Shown piece by piece: positions 1-9,047 of a stretch of 64,000 nt of DNA. This DNA comes from Roseovarius mucosus. GTDB taxonomy: Bacteria > Pseudomonadota > Alphaproteobacteria > Rhodobacterales > Rhodobacteraceae. The translations under genes and the position numbers were made by a program. Under the pieces are notes generated by a model, which saw nothing but the letters and a program-made list of their open reading frames with translations, did no database searches and was not told the origin of the DNA. The stretch spans positions 434,001-498,000 of the forward strand of contig NZ_CP020474.1 of the NCBI RefSeq assembly GCF_002080415.1, read 5' to 3'. Position 1 is the first letter of the stretch. Every line of letters begins with the position of its first letter.

Positions 1-564
1 GCGGTCAGCCATGTGTTTAACTTTGACGTGCCCAGCCATGCAGAAGATTACGTTCACCGCATTGGGCGCACCGGCCGGGCCGGGCGCAGCGGCAAGGCGC
101 TGATGATCTGCAACCCGCGCGACGAAAAGAACCTCGCCGGGGTTGAAGCGTTGATTCAAAAGGAAATTCCCCGGGTCGAAAGCCCCGTAACCTTCACCCC
201 TCCGACCACAGAAACCGAACCGCCGCAGGGCAGCGAGGAGCGCCCCGCCAAACCGCGCCGTGCACGCAACGTGAGCCGCGGAAAGCCCGAAGCGCGTCCC
301 GCCGCCAGCCACAAGGCCCCGGAAACCGTTTCCGAACAGGCAGTTGAGGCGACCCCAGCACAGGAACGCCCACAGGAACGCCGCCCCGAGCGGACGCCCG
401 AACCCCGGCAGGACCGCAATCGCGACCGCAATGACGATAACGCCCCGCGCCACAGAGAGGGCCGCGGGCGTCAGGATCACGGTGGCGGGCCGCGTGTCAT
501 GGGTCTTGGGGATCATCTGCCCAGCTTCATCGCGCTCAGCTTTGATGAGAGGCGCACCGGGTAA
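1..564 (+). CDS. DEAD-box RNA helicase, C-terminal part (gene starts before the window)
   Basis: The open frame runs in from base 1 and ends with TAA at 562-564, so this is the 3' part of a gene. The first residues carry helicase motif VI ([11 protein letters not shown], about residues 18-28), which contacts ATP and RNA in the RecA2 domain of DEAD-box helicases. A low-complexity tail rich in Pro, Glu, Arg and Ala follows and ends in a short conserved-looking stretch ([11 protein letters not shown]). Basic disordered tails of this kind are usual in RhlE-like cold-shock or ribosome-assembly helicases. It converges on the kinase gene downstream with only about 50 bp between them. The family is clear; the exact paralogue cannot be told without the N-terminal domain. 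Confidence 0.9.
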   Translation, partial: AVSHVFNFDVPSHAEDYVHRIGRTGRAGRSGKALMICNPRDEKNLAGVEALIQKEIPRVESPVTFTPPTTETEPPQGSEERPAKPRRARNVSRGKPEARPAASHKAPETVSEQAVEATPAQERPQERRPERTPEPRQDRNRDRNDDNAPRHREGRGRQDHGGGPRVMGLGDHLPSFIALSFDERRTG

Positions 565-615
565 CCCGTTACTTTCGAAGCATTTTATCAAAAATCGTTG
601 CGCGGTGAGATGAGA

Positions 616-1902
616 TCATCGCGCAATGACAATATCCGCGCACAGGCCACCTAGCCGCGCGCTCTCTCCCAATCGTAGTGTGCCACCATGCGCCCGCGCC
701 ACATCTAGCACGATGGACAAGCCCAAGCCGACCCCCATGCCGCGATTCTGGTTTCGCGCAGGTTCCAGCCGGGTGAATGGCTTGATTGCATCGTCCCTGC
801 TGTCAGGCGGAATGCCAGGCCCGTCATCCTCAACCCTGATTCTCAATGATTTTTCGGTCATGACCACCGAAACCTCAGCCCGCGAGCCATAGCGCACCGC
901 GTTGTTGATCAGGTTCTCGACCGCCCGGCGAATATTCTCCGCCCGCAAAGCCACCGTGCCCACGCCCCGTGCCTCCACCAAAGTCACGTCATTCTGTGCA
1001 CGTTGGGCATCTTCGACAATCTGTGTCACAAGCGCAATCGGATCGACCGGTTCCGGCTCGCCCTCATGCGCCCCGCGCGCAAAGGCCAGAAACCCTTCCA
1101 GCAAACGCTCCATATCGCGCACGTCCCGCAGCATGGGGGCCGCCTCTTCATCCTCCAGCATCGCAAGGCTCAATCTCAGCCGGGTCAGCGGCGTTCTCAG
1201 ATCATGGCTCACGCCCGAGAGCATCAGCGTACGCTGCTCGATCTGCCGTTCAAGCCGCGCTCTCATGTCGAGAAAGGCATTGCCCGCAGCCCGCACCTCT
1301 AGGGCACCAGAGGCCCGATAGGGCACATGCCGCCCGCGCCCAAAGGCCTCTGCCGCCTCAGCCAGCCGGGTAATCGGCTTGAGCTGTTTGCGCATGTAGA
1401 CATACGAGACAACGGTCATGAGGATGCCATAGAACGCCAGATTGAGCAGCACTTGATAGGGCCGCCGAGCGGACACCCGGCGCCGGTCAAACACAAGCTC
1501 GACCACCCCGCCATCCCTATGAAAATAAAGCATAACAAACTGATTATCGGTCAGTGAAACACGCTCGAGATCCTCGAAATAGCCACGCAATTCGCGAATG
1601 ACCACGCTTCCCGAAAGGTCGAACCAATCATAGTCATCGGCCTCTGGCATCTCGGATGCGGGCACCCGCCGCCGCTCGATTTCCAGCATTTCTGACACCG
1701 GGCTGCCTTCGGGTTCATCAAGCACCAAGCGCACCTCGCGCGCCACCGTCTTAACCATTTGCTGCGTGACATCGTCAAACAGCCTCTGGGCAAACACGAG
1801 CGACACCACCAAGAGCAGCGTGATCACCGGCAAAAGCAGGATCAACACGGCCCGTGCATAGAGACTTCGCGGAAGATAGGGTTTGAGCCAACGCAACGAC
1901 AT
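616..1902 (-). CDS. EnvZ-like sensor histidine kinase
   Basis: A 428-residue membrane histidine kinase. TM1 lies at about residues 16-39, followed by a periplasmic loop, TM2 at about 150-168, a HAMP linker, an H-box with the phospho-accepting His (SGVSHDLRTPLTRLRLS), an N-box (ENLINNAVRYG), a G1 box (DDGPGIP) and a G2 box (GMGVGLGLSIV). This order and length match EnvZ-type osmosensor kinases. An open frame extends upstream to 2433, but the ATG at 1902 begins exactly before the amphipathic and TM1 segment and leaves a normal divergent promoter gap to the hydrolase gene, so I chose it. No response regulator gene lies beside it in the window, so its partner must be encoded elsewhere or beyond the helicase. 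Confidence 0.88.
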   Translation of the reverse strand: MSLRWLKPYLPRSLYARAVLILLLPVITLLLVVSLVFAQRLFDDVTQQMVKTVAREVRLVLDEPEGSPVSEMLEIERRRVPASEMPEADDYDWFDLSGSVVIRELRGYFEDLERVSLTDNQFVMLYFHRDGGVVELVFDRRRVSARRPYQVLLNLAFYGILMTVVSYVYMRKQLKPITRLAEAAEAFGRGRHVPYRASGALEVRAAGNAFLDMRARLERQIEQRTLMLSGVSHDLRTPLTRLRLSLAMLEDEEAAPMLRDVRDMERLLEGFLAFARGAHEGEPEPVDPIALVTQIVEDAQRAQNDVTLVEARGVGTVALRAENIRRAVENLINNAVRYGSRAEVSVVMTEKSLRIRVEDDGPGIPPDSRDDAIKPFTRLEPARNQNRGMGVGLGLSIVLDVARAHGGTLRLGESARLGGLCADIVIAR

Positions 1903-1941
1903 GGCTAAACCTAGCCGCGCGCGCAGCCATAAGGAAGAGCC

Positions 1942-2874
1942 ATGCAAGCCGACCAAGGAAAAAGCCCCCCTGTAGGCATGGCCGAGGATGTCGGACAGGC
2001 GATCCGTCGCATTCTTGCGCCCAACCCCTCGCCCATGACGTTTTGGGGGACCAACACCTATCTTGTGGGCACGCGCCGCCTTGCGGTGATTGACCCGGGC
2101 CCCGACACCCCTGCCCATCTCGCAGCGATCCTTGCGGCCTTGGGTCCGGGCCAGAGCGTGAGCCATATTCTTGTCACGCATGCGCATCTGGATCATTCCC
2201 CTCTTGCCGCGCGCCTCTCGGCTGAAACCGGCGCACCGGTGCTGGCCTATGGCGATGCCACCGCCGGGCGCAGCGCCGTGATGCAGAGCCTCGCCGAAAG
2301 CGGGCTTATGGGCGGTGGTGAGGGCGTGGATACGGAGTTTGCCCCCGATCTGGTGCTCTGCGACGGGGAACGGATCATGGGGGACAACTGGCAGATCACC
2401 GCGCATTGGACACCGGGGCATTTCGGCAATCACATGAGCTTTGAGATCGCAGACAGCGTGCTGTCCGGCGATCTGGTGATGGGCTGGGCCAGCTCTCTGG
2501 TCTCGCCACCAGACGGCGATCTGACAGATTTTCTACGGTCTTGCGCGCGTCTTGGCGCGCTGAAGGCGCGGCGCTTTCTGCCCGGCCACGGGGCAGTGAT
2601 CGAACATCCCAAGGCCCGCGTCGACTGGCTCGTCGCGCATCGCAAAGCGCGCGAGGCGGCAATCCTCGATTCCCTCACGCGGGCACCGCTGACCGCCACC
2701 GAGATTACCAGCCGCGTCTATGCCGACAGCCCACAAAGCCTTCTCGCCGCGGCCCGCCGCAACGTGCTCGCGCATCTCATCGACCTGATGCAGAAATCCC
2801 AAGTCGCGCCAGTCGGCGGACTACAGGCAGACGCAAAATTCGCACGCCTCCAAACCACCTGCACCTCGTCCTAA
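1942..2874 (+). CDS. MBL-fold metallo-hydrolase (LACTB2/glyoxalase II-like)
   Basis: A 310-residue cytoplasmic protein with the metallo-beta-lactamase fold. The metal motif THAHLDHS sits near residue 83. A second His occurs in WTPGHFGNH, an Asp in LSGDLVMG and a further His in FLPGHG, in the order expected of binuclear zinc hydrolases. The C-terminal 80 residues form a winged-helix-like extension (TATEITSRVY) typical of the LACTB2 subgroup. An alternative start at 1978 would drop 12 residues. It is transcribed away from the kinase gene with about 40 bp between the starts. The substrate cannot be read from sequence; thioester, nucleic acid or lactone hydrolysis are all known in the fold. Confidence 0.85.
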   Translation: MQADQGKSPPVGMAEDVGQAIRRILAPNPSPMTFWGTNTYLVGTRRLAVIDPGPDTPAHLAAILAALGPGQSVSHILVTHAHLDHSPLAARLSAETGAPVLAYGDATAGRSAVMQSLAESGLMGGGEGVDTEFAPDLVLCDGERIMGDNWQITAHWTPGHFGNHMSFEIADSVLSGDLVMGWASSLVSPPDGDLTDFLRSCARLGALKARRFLPGHGAVIEHPKARVDWLVAHRKAREAAILDSLTRAPLTATEITSRVYADSPQSLLAAARRNVLAHLIDLMQKSQVAPVGGLQADAKFARLQTTCTSS

Positions 2875-2932
2875 ATTTTTGTCACAAAGCCTCTGGACCT
2901 CCCCGAATCCGGTTGCTATACGGCCCAAGTGT

Positions 2933-3007
2933 TCCGGCGTAGCTCAGCGGTAGAGCAGTTGACTGTTAATCAATTGGTCGTAGGTTCGATCCCTACCGCC
3001 GGAGCCA
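2933..3007 (+). tRNA. tRNA-Asn (anticodon GTT), CCA encoded
   Basis: The 75-base cloverleaf has a seven-pair acceptor stem (TCCGGCG with CGCCGGA), a D-arm AGCTCAGCGGTAGAGC, an anticodon loop CTGTTAA giving anticodon GTT, a T-loop GGTTCGATCC, discriminator G and genomic CCA. It sits at the border between core-like genes and an accessory sugar-sulfation cassette. That is a usual place for island insertion, though I saw no second copy of its 3' end. Confidence 0.97.
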
Positions 3008-3015
3008 AAGATCTC

Positions 3016-3047
3016 AAGGGGTTAGCGGGAAACTGCTAACCCCTTTT
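3016..3047 (+). terminator. Rho-independent terminator after tRNA-Asn
   Basis: An 11-bp perfect stem (3016-3026 with 3035-3045), an 8-base loop and a following T-run. It lies nine bases after the tRNA CCA. Confidence 0.85.
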
Positions 3048-3083
3048 CCTTGGGTTAGTCGCTTTTTTGTCGCTTATTTCAGC

Positions 3084-3341
3084 CTAGTAGCGCCATTTTT
3101 GAGGTGTCCTGCCCTGCTTCGCAACGTAGTGCGGCCGGTTCAGCAAATTCATGATGAGAGCCACTGCGGCGGTCTCAAATTGGCCAGTGGCATTCACACG
3201 AAACTCGCCTAGTTCTTCATTGTCGCAGTCATCTGCCTTCATCCGCAACGTAGCGCATCTGTCCTTGACGCTTGGTGTGTCGAAGGTTGTATGGATATCG
3301 TGAGCGAAGGCGTTGCGTAGCTTGAGTGAGCAATGGAACAT
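3084..3341 (-). pseudogene. Small orphan ORF, possible truncated MltR-like protein
   Basis: This 85-residue frame carries the string LRNAFAHDIHTTFDTPSV. It recalls the RN-x-FAH-x(n)-FD-x-P segment I associate with MltR/DUF4145-like proteins, which are normally more than 150 residues long. There is no convincing ribosome binding site and the match lies at the very N-terminus, so it reads like the 3' remnant of a larger gene lost at the island border. The alternative is a chance open frame. Confidence 0.35.
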
Positions 3342-3358
3342 GGCAGAGAACGGTATGA

Positions 3359-3379
3359 CTTACGCGGCTTCAGCGTAAG
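3359..3379 (-). terminator. Hairpin downstream of the sulfatase operon
   Basis: A 7-bp perfect inverted repeat (CTTACGC / GCGTAAG) with a 7-base loop, about 37 bp after the sulfatase stop codon. There is no T-run, so termination is only possible, not certain. Confidence 0.3.
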
Positions 3380-3415
3380 CTCGATAAATCGCCAAAGTCC
3401 GATTTTGTTTTGCAA

Positions 3416-4777
3416 TCAGACTTTTAGGGTTGGAAGCGCTTCAGGCATCTGTCCCAAACACATCATGCGCTGTGCGAGGCGCAGCATAAGCTCGTCCTGG
3501 ATTTGAGCATGTCGTGGCACACCAAACAGGTTCGTCGTCTCGTAACGATCCCGCCGCAGATCGAACAATTCGCCTTTGTCCTCACCGTAAAGGCATAGCT
3601 TCCAGTCCTCCGTACGCAGCATTGATCCAGGTCCAAACGCCGTCGGTGGCATTGCCCCTTTGATGACATGGCCGGATATCGGCTCTAGGGGCTGTCGCAC
3701 AAGCATGCCTGAGTCGGCGTAAACGTCACGTCGCCCCACCACCTTGCCCGCCATCGACCGGGCATGCGAGCCTTCTGGCTGCTTGAGACCGCATAGATCG
3801 AGAACTGTCGCCATGCCGTCCATCAGCTCGACCAAGCCAGAACACACGCCGCGCGGCACGCGCCCTGTCGGATCCCAAATCACCATCGGCGCCCGGATCA
3901 AGCACTCGTAAAACGCTGGAATCTTGTGGGTCACACCAAAATCACCAATGAATTCACCGTGGTCGCTCCAGAAGAGGACGATCGTGTTTTCAAGCAGGTC
4001 TAGAGCCTCAAGCTCGTTCAGAATACGCCCAACCTGATCGTCAACATACCGGATCTGCCCGGCGTAGATCGCCATCGCCTGTTTGAGCTCTGCGACCGGC
4101 ATGTTGATTTCATTGCTGTGAATGCGCCAGTTTGTCAGCCGGATGATTTCTCCGTCCACTGGCGCCTTGCGATAATTCGGTGAAAGCTCAAACTGATCTG
4201 GGTGAAACAGGGACGAGTAGGGTTCAGGACAGGCAAAAAATGGATGCGGGTCCTGATAATTGAGGGTCAAAAAGAATGGCTGGCTTGTCCGAGCTTGGCG
4301 ATGGATAAACGCGAGCCCCTCATCCGTCAGACGTTTGGTCAGGTTCCACTTTGACCCAACATCAAGGCTCGTGCTGTCCCATGCATTTATATAGTCTGGG
4401 TGGCCACCCATGATCCCTATGCAGATGTCCTCTCCTTCATCATACAGGCTACCAATCACATTTCCTTTGAAGGTGTGGTCCTTGCCCCAAATCCCTCGCA
4501 CATAGCCCGCGTCACCCAGCACGCGCAGGGCATTGGGCTGCGCCTGATCGTAGGTGCCACCATATTGCCGAATGCCGTGTTCGATAGGATATTTCCCAGT
4601 TAGAAAACTCGTCCGGCTCGGCCCACACATAGGGCTTGCCGCAAAGGCGTGGCTGAACCGCGTTCCCATCGCTGCCAGCCGGTCCAAGTGCCGGGTAGCA
4701 ATGAACGGATGGCCCTGACACGAGGCGTAGTCCCACCGCATTTGATCTGGATTGATGATGACGATATTTGGTTGCAT
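3416..4777 (-). CDS. Type I sulfatase (formylglycine-dependent)
   Basis: A 453-residue alkaline-phosphatase-fold hydrolase that removes sulfate esters. The maturation motif C-G-P-S-R is at residues 51-55, so Cys51 should be converted to formylglycine by a FGE-type enzyme. The first metal-binding Asp is at residue 11 and the second metal site is in LFWSDHGEFIGDFG. No signal peptide is visible, so it may act in the cytoplasm, which is unusual for a sulfatase scavenging external polymers. It lies 21 bp after a sulfotransferase gene and last in a four-gene minus-strand run with another sulfotransferase and a glycosyltransferase. This suggests a role in trimming or editing a sulfated glycan made by its neighbours. 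Substrate unknown. Confidence 0.88.
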   Translation of the reverse strand: MQPNIVIINPDQMRWDYASCQGHPFIATRHLDRLAAMGTRFSHAFAASPMCGPSRTSFLTGKYPIEHGIRQYGGTYDQAQPNALRVLGDAGYVRGIWGKDHTFKGNVIGSLYDEGEDICIGIMGGHPDYINAWDSTSLDVGSKWNLTKRLTDEGLAFIHRQARTSQPFFLTLNYQDPHPFFACPEPYSSLFHPDQFELSPNYRKAPVDGEIIRLTNWRIHSNEINMPVAELKQAMAIYAGQIRYVDDQVGRILNELEALDLLENTIVLFWSDHGEFIGDFGVTHKIPAFYECLIRAPMVIWDPTGRVPRGVCSGLVELMDGMATVLDLCGLKQPEGSHARSMAGKVVGRRDVYADSGMLVRQPLEPISGHVIKGAMPPTAFGPGSMLRTEDWKLCLYGEDKGELFDLRRDRYETTNLFGVPRHAQIQDELMLRLAQRMMCLGQMPEALPTLKV

Positions 4778-4798
4778 GGGCAGGAACCGCGTAAGGGA

Positions 4799-5407
4799 TC
4801 AAAAGGAGTAACCGAAACGATCAATCTCGGGCGCGAATTTTTCGGCCACGAGTTCGATAACATCGTCTCGGACGAAATAGGATCTATAGGCGTCGCGCAC
4901 AGAAGCATTGAGGCGCGGAAGAGCGACGTCACCAAGCCCAAGCCGTCCGCAAAGTGCCTTGAAATCCATCTCAAGAGTTTCGTACTTCAAGATGACATCG
5001 ACGTTGTCAAACGGATCGCTCTTCAGATCATCAAGGGTAAGATAGTGCGCATGAGGATGGACCGTATTGCTGATAAAATGCGCGAAGTCCTGCTCTGACC
5101 ACACCACAGCTCCGCGGTGCGGCGAAAAATAATACGAGACGCAGCGGTCCCACGGATTTCGCACGCAGGTAACTTTGATCAGCCGCGCATAGCGCTCCTG
5201 GTCCAATTGGCGTCGATAATCCTCCAACGTCGCGTGCTTGTGAATTTGGAATTCAGGAGAACGTATCTCAAATCGATTTATCCCGTCGTGGTGAGGTCCA
5301 ATCAGGGCGATGCGATCATCACTGTAGGGTAAGAGAGCCTTTTGAATTGAATTGCCGCCCGTCTTTGGCACGTGAATAAAGATAAAATTGAATGAGCTAG
5401 AAAGCAT
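4799..5407 (-). CDS. Sulfotransferase family 2-like protein
   Basis: A 202-residue protein with the PAPS 5'-phosphosulfate loop near the N-terminus (HVPKTGGNSI, residues 12-21) and the 3'-phosphate site VRNPWDRCVSYYF, as in carbohydrate sulfotransferases of the Sulfotransfer_2 family. It would move sulfate from PAPS to a sugar or lipid hydroxyl. The size is compact for the family. It is followed at 21 bp by the sulfatase gene and preceded by a second sulfotransferase, so the four genes are probably one transcript. The acceptor is unknown. Confidence 0.82.
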   Translation of the reverse strand: MLSSSFNFIFIHVPKTGGNSIQKALLPYSDDRIALIGPHHDGINRFEIRSPEFQIHKHATLEDYRRQLDQERYARLIKVTCVRNPWDRCVSYYFSPHRGAVVWSEQDFAHFISNTVHPHAHYLTLDDLKSDPFDNVDVILKYETLEMDFKALCGRLGLGDVALPRLNASVRDAYRSYFVRDDVIELVAEKFAPEIDRFGYSF

Positions 5408-5553
5408 CGTGGTGCGGCCCTCCCGATATATGGACCTGATATATCCCTGGGCGTTATCTCATCTTAGCGGTTTATATGACCGACGGGTTGCCTGCAAACT
5501 GATAAACCTTGAAGGGGTCATCTTGGCCGTTTGGGTGGACATGCGACAGCCGC

Positions 5554-6288
5554 TTACACAAAGTCAGTGACGGGCATCGCCCTTTCTAACAGCGCCTCGT
5601 AGACCATGCGAACTTCAGGCTCCATTGACTGCGTCATCCCTTCGTCCTCATCGCTTGTGCGCAGGCTCTGTTCGTAAAAAGGCGCCTCTGTCAGGCCTTC
5701 CGTCGAGACACCAAAGCTATCGGCAATATAATCCACCGCCTTGTTATAAACATCGGCAGGCCAGTCAAAACTGACCAGCGGGATGTCATGGGCCGTGATA
5801 TGCTGCAGCAGTCGAAGGTTATATTTCATCCACAAATCAATGGGGGCGATAACGGGGAGTAGGTTAGGGCCACGGCGCTGAAGTGAGCGAACCACGGCAA
5901 AGGGGTCACGAAAGGTGGCGACATAGTGCATATCCGGCACCGCCTCCTGCCAGAATGGCAATGTGAAAACGGTGCGTGGATCCTTGAATCCCCAAATCGG
6001 ACGGCTGGCAAGGGATGCAATATGTGCATCCCGACGTGCCCGAAGCTCATCGCTCCATCGCATCTCTTCGGGTGGATTGTCCCAAGTGCCGCCATTCAGC
6101 TTCAGAAGGTCATTGTTGATTTGCATGATCTCGGGGTTTTCCTTGTTGCCCCGTCGATTGAACTTGGCAAAATTGATCACATCACCAAGAAACAGACCGC
6201 GTTCCTCCAGACATCCAGCCAGACAGCTCGTTCCGCTCCGATGCATCCCAAGGATGCAAACAGTCTTTGCCGCGTAGGTATTTGCCAT
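5554..6288 (-). CDS. Sulfotransferase (PAPS-dependent), second type
   Basis: A 244-residue protein with the P-loop-like PAPS site LGMHRSGTS (residues 13-21) and a later RDPFAVVRSLQ segment that fits the 3'-phosphate binding site. It belongs to a different sequence group from the neighbour at 4799, so the two are not a recent duplication and probably sulfate different positions or acceptors. It lies 146 bp upstream of that neighbour and 144 bp downstream of the glycosyltransferase, on the same strand. No membrane segment is visible. Confidence 0.82.
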   Translation of the reverse strand: MANTYAAKTVCILGMHRSGTSCLAGCLEERGLFLGDVINFAKFNRRGNKENPEIMQINNDLLKLNGGTWDNPPEEMRWSDELRARRDAHIASLASRPIWGFKDPRTVFTLPFWQEAVPDMHYVATFRDPFAVVRSLQRRGPNLLPVIAPIDLWMKYNLRLLQHITAHDIPLVSFDWPADVYNKAVDYIADSFGVSTEGLTEAPFYEQSLRTSDEDEGMTQSMEPEVRMVYEALLERAMPVTDFV

Positions 6289-6432
6289 CTAAAGCCGCCC
6301 TGCTGTGCCGAAGAACCATCGCTCACGTTGGTCCGATTTGGTATGTAGTTTAATTCGTCACGCCGGTCGATGTCGTCTCTCTGCTCGTTGACACTAAAAT
6401 GGCTACCCTGAAACACAGCTTGCAGAACAGGA

Positions 6433-7596
6433 TCATCTGGTCAAATCGCATATGAGTTCGAAAAAGCTGTCCATCGTATGCGAAAAAGAGGCTGGCTCGC
6501 GTGCCTCTGCCAGACGGTTTCGAATATCTGCATCCATGGTTACACGTTGAACAATGGCCGCGATGTCCTCGCATGGCTGGTCTTCGGCCATATGTGCGCC
6601 AAGCCCAAGTGCCGCAATTCGTCGGGCGTTTTCCAGCTGATCCCCGATAAATCCGGGGGCTACGATCATTGGAACGCCATTTTGCAAACAGTGCCAGATC
6701 GTGCCAACACCACCCAAAAACAGAAACGACGATAGACCCGGCATTACCGTATTGAATTCAATCCACTGGTGCAATTCGACATCCTTGCCACGACTGACCG
6801 AGTGGAAATGCGCGTGAAGGTCAGGATGATTGCCTAAAAAAAGGCTTACACCGTTGCCTTCGGGTATGTTTGCGATCAGCGCCTCTGTGAGGCGTAACAG
6901 ATGTTCTGTGGAACCCTGATTTCCGAAGGACACCCCGATACGGCGGACATTGGGTGCGAGCGCGGGCGAGGTATGGTTGTGGATGCTGATGCTCGCCGGA
7001 TCGTTCACGTGCGCGTAGAACCGCGTCGGCAGAAACTGCGCGTTCAGATACGGTGATCGGAGCCATCCACTGTCCAGCCGGCCCTTCTGCCAGCCAAGCT
7101 CGTCCTTCAAGCGCTCACCAAGATCATGATACTCCTGAACCGGCTCCGGCCAGGGGTGAATGTTGAGGTGCCCTTGGGCCGGGTCTGGGAAGAAACGCCA
7201 ATACCCACCCGGCGTTCCCATCGCCGCATAAGGCAGATCAAGCTGAGCGACAGCAAGTCCAGCTCCTACAAGCAGGCGGTCGATAAAGACCATGTCAGGC
7301 CGATGCTGCGCAATGCGCTCCATAACGCGCCGCAAACTTGCGACCCTACCGTCATGTACTGCTGGGTTTTTCGCTATGTCGTCGATATGCGGCATGGGCA
7401 TCAGGCGCAGCCGGTTCAGATCGCCCGCTTGCTCCACGTCGCAGCCATGTCCGCGTAACCGCGCGACTTGATCCCCATATGTGATCCACACGCTGCTGTG
7501 CCCTGCGGCCTCAAACTTCTGGCTAAGGCGCAAGAACCCCAGACCGCCAAAATCCATGTGCCCATAGGCGCTTGACACAAGAAACAGGACTTTGAT
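6433..7596 (-). CDS. GT1-family (UGT/MurG-fold) glycosyltransferase, apparent ATC start
   Basis: A GT-B-fold glycosyltransferase of about 387 residues. The N-terminal strand and loop (VLFLVSSAYGHM) match the acceptor-side Rossmann start of UGT/YjiC enzymes. The C-terminal half has the donor-side FLGGVGTIWHCLQNGVPMIV, resembling the G-x-G-T/H-x(n)-GVP signature. The first usual start in frame is GTG at 7578, which lacks a Shine-Dalgarno sequence and would remove the first beta strand. A GGGAG sequence (7604-7608 on the complement) lies 7 bases before an ATC codon at 7594-7596, which would give a normal N-terminus, so I set the start there. It may be a rare ATC start or a start codon damaged by mutation. 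First gene of the sulfation cassette. Confidence 0.75.
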   Translation of the reverse strand: MKVLFLVSSAYGHMDFGGLGFLRLSQKFEAAGHSSVWITYGDQVARLRGHGCDVEQAGDLNRLRLMPMPHIDDIAKNPAVHDGRVASLRRVMERIAQHRPDMVFIDRLLVGAGLAVAQLDLPYAAMGTPGGYWRFFPDPAQGHLNIHPWPEPVQEYHDLGERLKDELGWQKGRLDSGWLRSPYLNAQFLPTRFYAHVNDPASISIHNHTSPALAPNVRRIGVSFGNQGSTEHLLRLTEALIANIPEGNGVSLFLGNHPDLHAHFHSVSRGKDVELHQWIEFNTVMPGLSSFLFLGGVGTIWHCLQNGVPMIVAPGFIGDQLENARRIAALGLGAHMAEDQPCEDIAAIVQRVTMDADIRNRLAEAREPASFSHTMDSFFELICDLTR

Positions 7597-7805
7597 GCCG
7601 TTACTCCCAAAGCTTCTTCAAGGCTGCGCAACCTAAGCGTTCAGCCTGGACCGCGATTGCGTCGAATATCGCGAATGCGAACATCCGTATCAAGGTCTTT
7701 GCTCACAAATCCTTCGACCATAGAGTGATTTAAACTATCCCCATGTCGCTCTCGCAACTCGCAGAAGGCGTCAGGTGGCTTTTCGCGGAGCTGAACACTA
7801 CGGAC

Positions 7806-9044
7806 CTAGAGAAACCGATCCATTTTGAGGGCATCAAGCGAGGCATTTGCGGGGCATCCTGATATGATATCCGCCAAAACTTCGCCGGTTTTGGGGGCCA
7901 TCATCAGCCCATAATGGCTGTGGCCGAAAGCAGCAAAGAGACCATCCTGCCCCCGCACCGCGCCCAAGGCGGGCAAGCTGTCGGGAAATGAAGGTCTGCG
8001 GCCCATCCAGAAGGACCCTTGCGCAGTGCTCAGATCAGGGCACATCGCCTTGGCTTGACGTGTCAGAATAGCTTGTTTCCGGGGATCAGGTGGCGCGTCA
8101 ATGGCCGCAAACTCTGCGGTACCAGCCAAACGCAATCCGCCAAGCATGGAACTGGCGACGGCCTTGCCATCGACATCCATCACCGAGTGATTGAGAGTGA
8201 CACCGGGGGCCGCAAACTCCACATGATACCCGCGCTCTGCCACCAGAGGCAGGTTGATCCCAAGGGCCCGCAGCAAGTCTGCTGACCAAACCCCCGCGGC
8301 CAGAACAACGCGCGGCGCTGTGAAATTTTGGCCTTTGGCGAAAATCGTCCAACTGCCATTTTGATGCGACAGACGGATCACTTCAGCCTGAACCACCTCG
8401 ATCCCAAGCCCCCGCGCCTTCGCGGTCAGGACCTGACCAAGCTGACCGGGTGCGCGGGCACGCGCCTGACCTTTGATCACCACCGCGGCCCTGAAGTCAG
8501 ACGAAAGTCCGGGCTCCAGCGTCTGCAATTCCCTTGGACCGATCAGGGCCAGATCCCCGCCCTTTTCCACACGGATGCGATAATCAAGGTTCTTCAGACT
8601 GGCTTTGTCCGCAGTGCGGAAAGCGTGGATGTAATAGTTCTCAGCAAGCAAATCCTCATGGCCAGTTCCGGCAAGAAGACGGCGATACAGGTCCACGGAT
8701 GGACCGCACAGATACTCCATACAATCGGACGCGGCACGTGCCTTTTCCTCTGTTGCGTGTCGTAAGAAGCGCAGCCCCCAAGGGATCATACGCGGCCAAA
8801 AGCGGGGACGCACCGAAAGTGGGCTATCTCGGTCCAATAGCAATCCAGGCAAGGTCTTCCATATCCCTGGCATGGATTGCGGGATAATGGACCACGGAGA
8901 GATAACACCGGCATTCCCGAAAGAGGTTTCTTGTCCGGGTATGCCTCTGTCAATCAGGCGTACCGAGAAGCCACGTTCACAAAGGGAAATCGCCGTGCAA
9001 ATCCCGACAATACCGGCACCGATGATGGTTACATGACCGTCCAT
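7806..9044 (-). CDS. D-amino-acid dehydrogenase-like FAD oxidoreductase (DadA family)
   Basis: A 412-residue DAO-fold flavoprotein. The FAD-binding GxGxxG is at residues 7-14 (IIGAGIVG), followed by the acidic end of the second strand and the SFGNAGVISP segment typical of DadA. The C-terminal MGRRPSFPDSLPALG and FGHSHYGLMMAP segments are typical of the family's flavin pocket. It would oxidise a D-amino acid or related amine and pass electrons to the quinone pool at the inner membrane. The gene begins 3 bp after the stop of the TRAP permease gene, so it is surely co-transcribed with it. This argues that the transporter imports its substrate. Substrate specificity unknown. Confidence 0.88.
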   Translation of the reverse strand: MDGHVTIIGAGIVGICTAISLCERGFSVRLIDRGIPGQETSFGNAGVISPWSIIPQSMPGIWKTLPGLLLDRDSPLSVRPRFWPRMIPWGLRFLRHATEEKARAASDCMEYLCGPSVDLYRRLLAGTGHEDLLAENYYIHAFRTADKASLKNLDYRIRVEKGGDLALIGPRELQTLEPGLSSDFRAAVVIKGQARARAPGQLGQVLTAKARGLGIEVVQAEVIRLSHQNGSWTIFAKGQNFTAPRVVLAAGVWSADLLRALGINLPLVAERGYHVEFAAPGVTLNHSVMDVDGKAVASSMLGGLRLAGTAEFAAIDAPPDPRKQAILTRQAKAMCPDLSTAQGSFWMGRRPSFPDSLPALGAVRGQDGLFAAFGHSHYGLMMAPKTGEVLADIISGCPANASLDALKMDRFL

Positions 9045-9047
9045 ACC

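Noticed and set aside
1903..2433. Long N-terminal extension of the histidine kinase frame
   Set aside because: It overlaps the MBL hydrolase gene on the other strand, and its residues do not look like a kinase domain. ATG 1902 fits the start of the membrane segment.
2933..3047. tRNA-Asn as attachment site of the 36.8-43.5 kb island
   Set aside because: It is 34 kb from the integrase and I found no second copy of its 3' end in the window.
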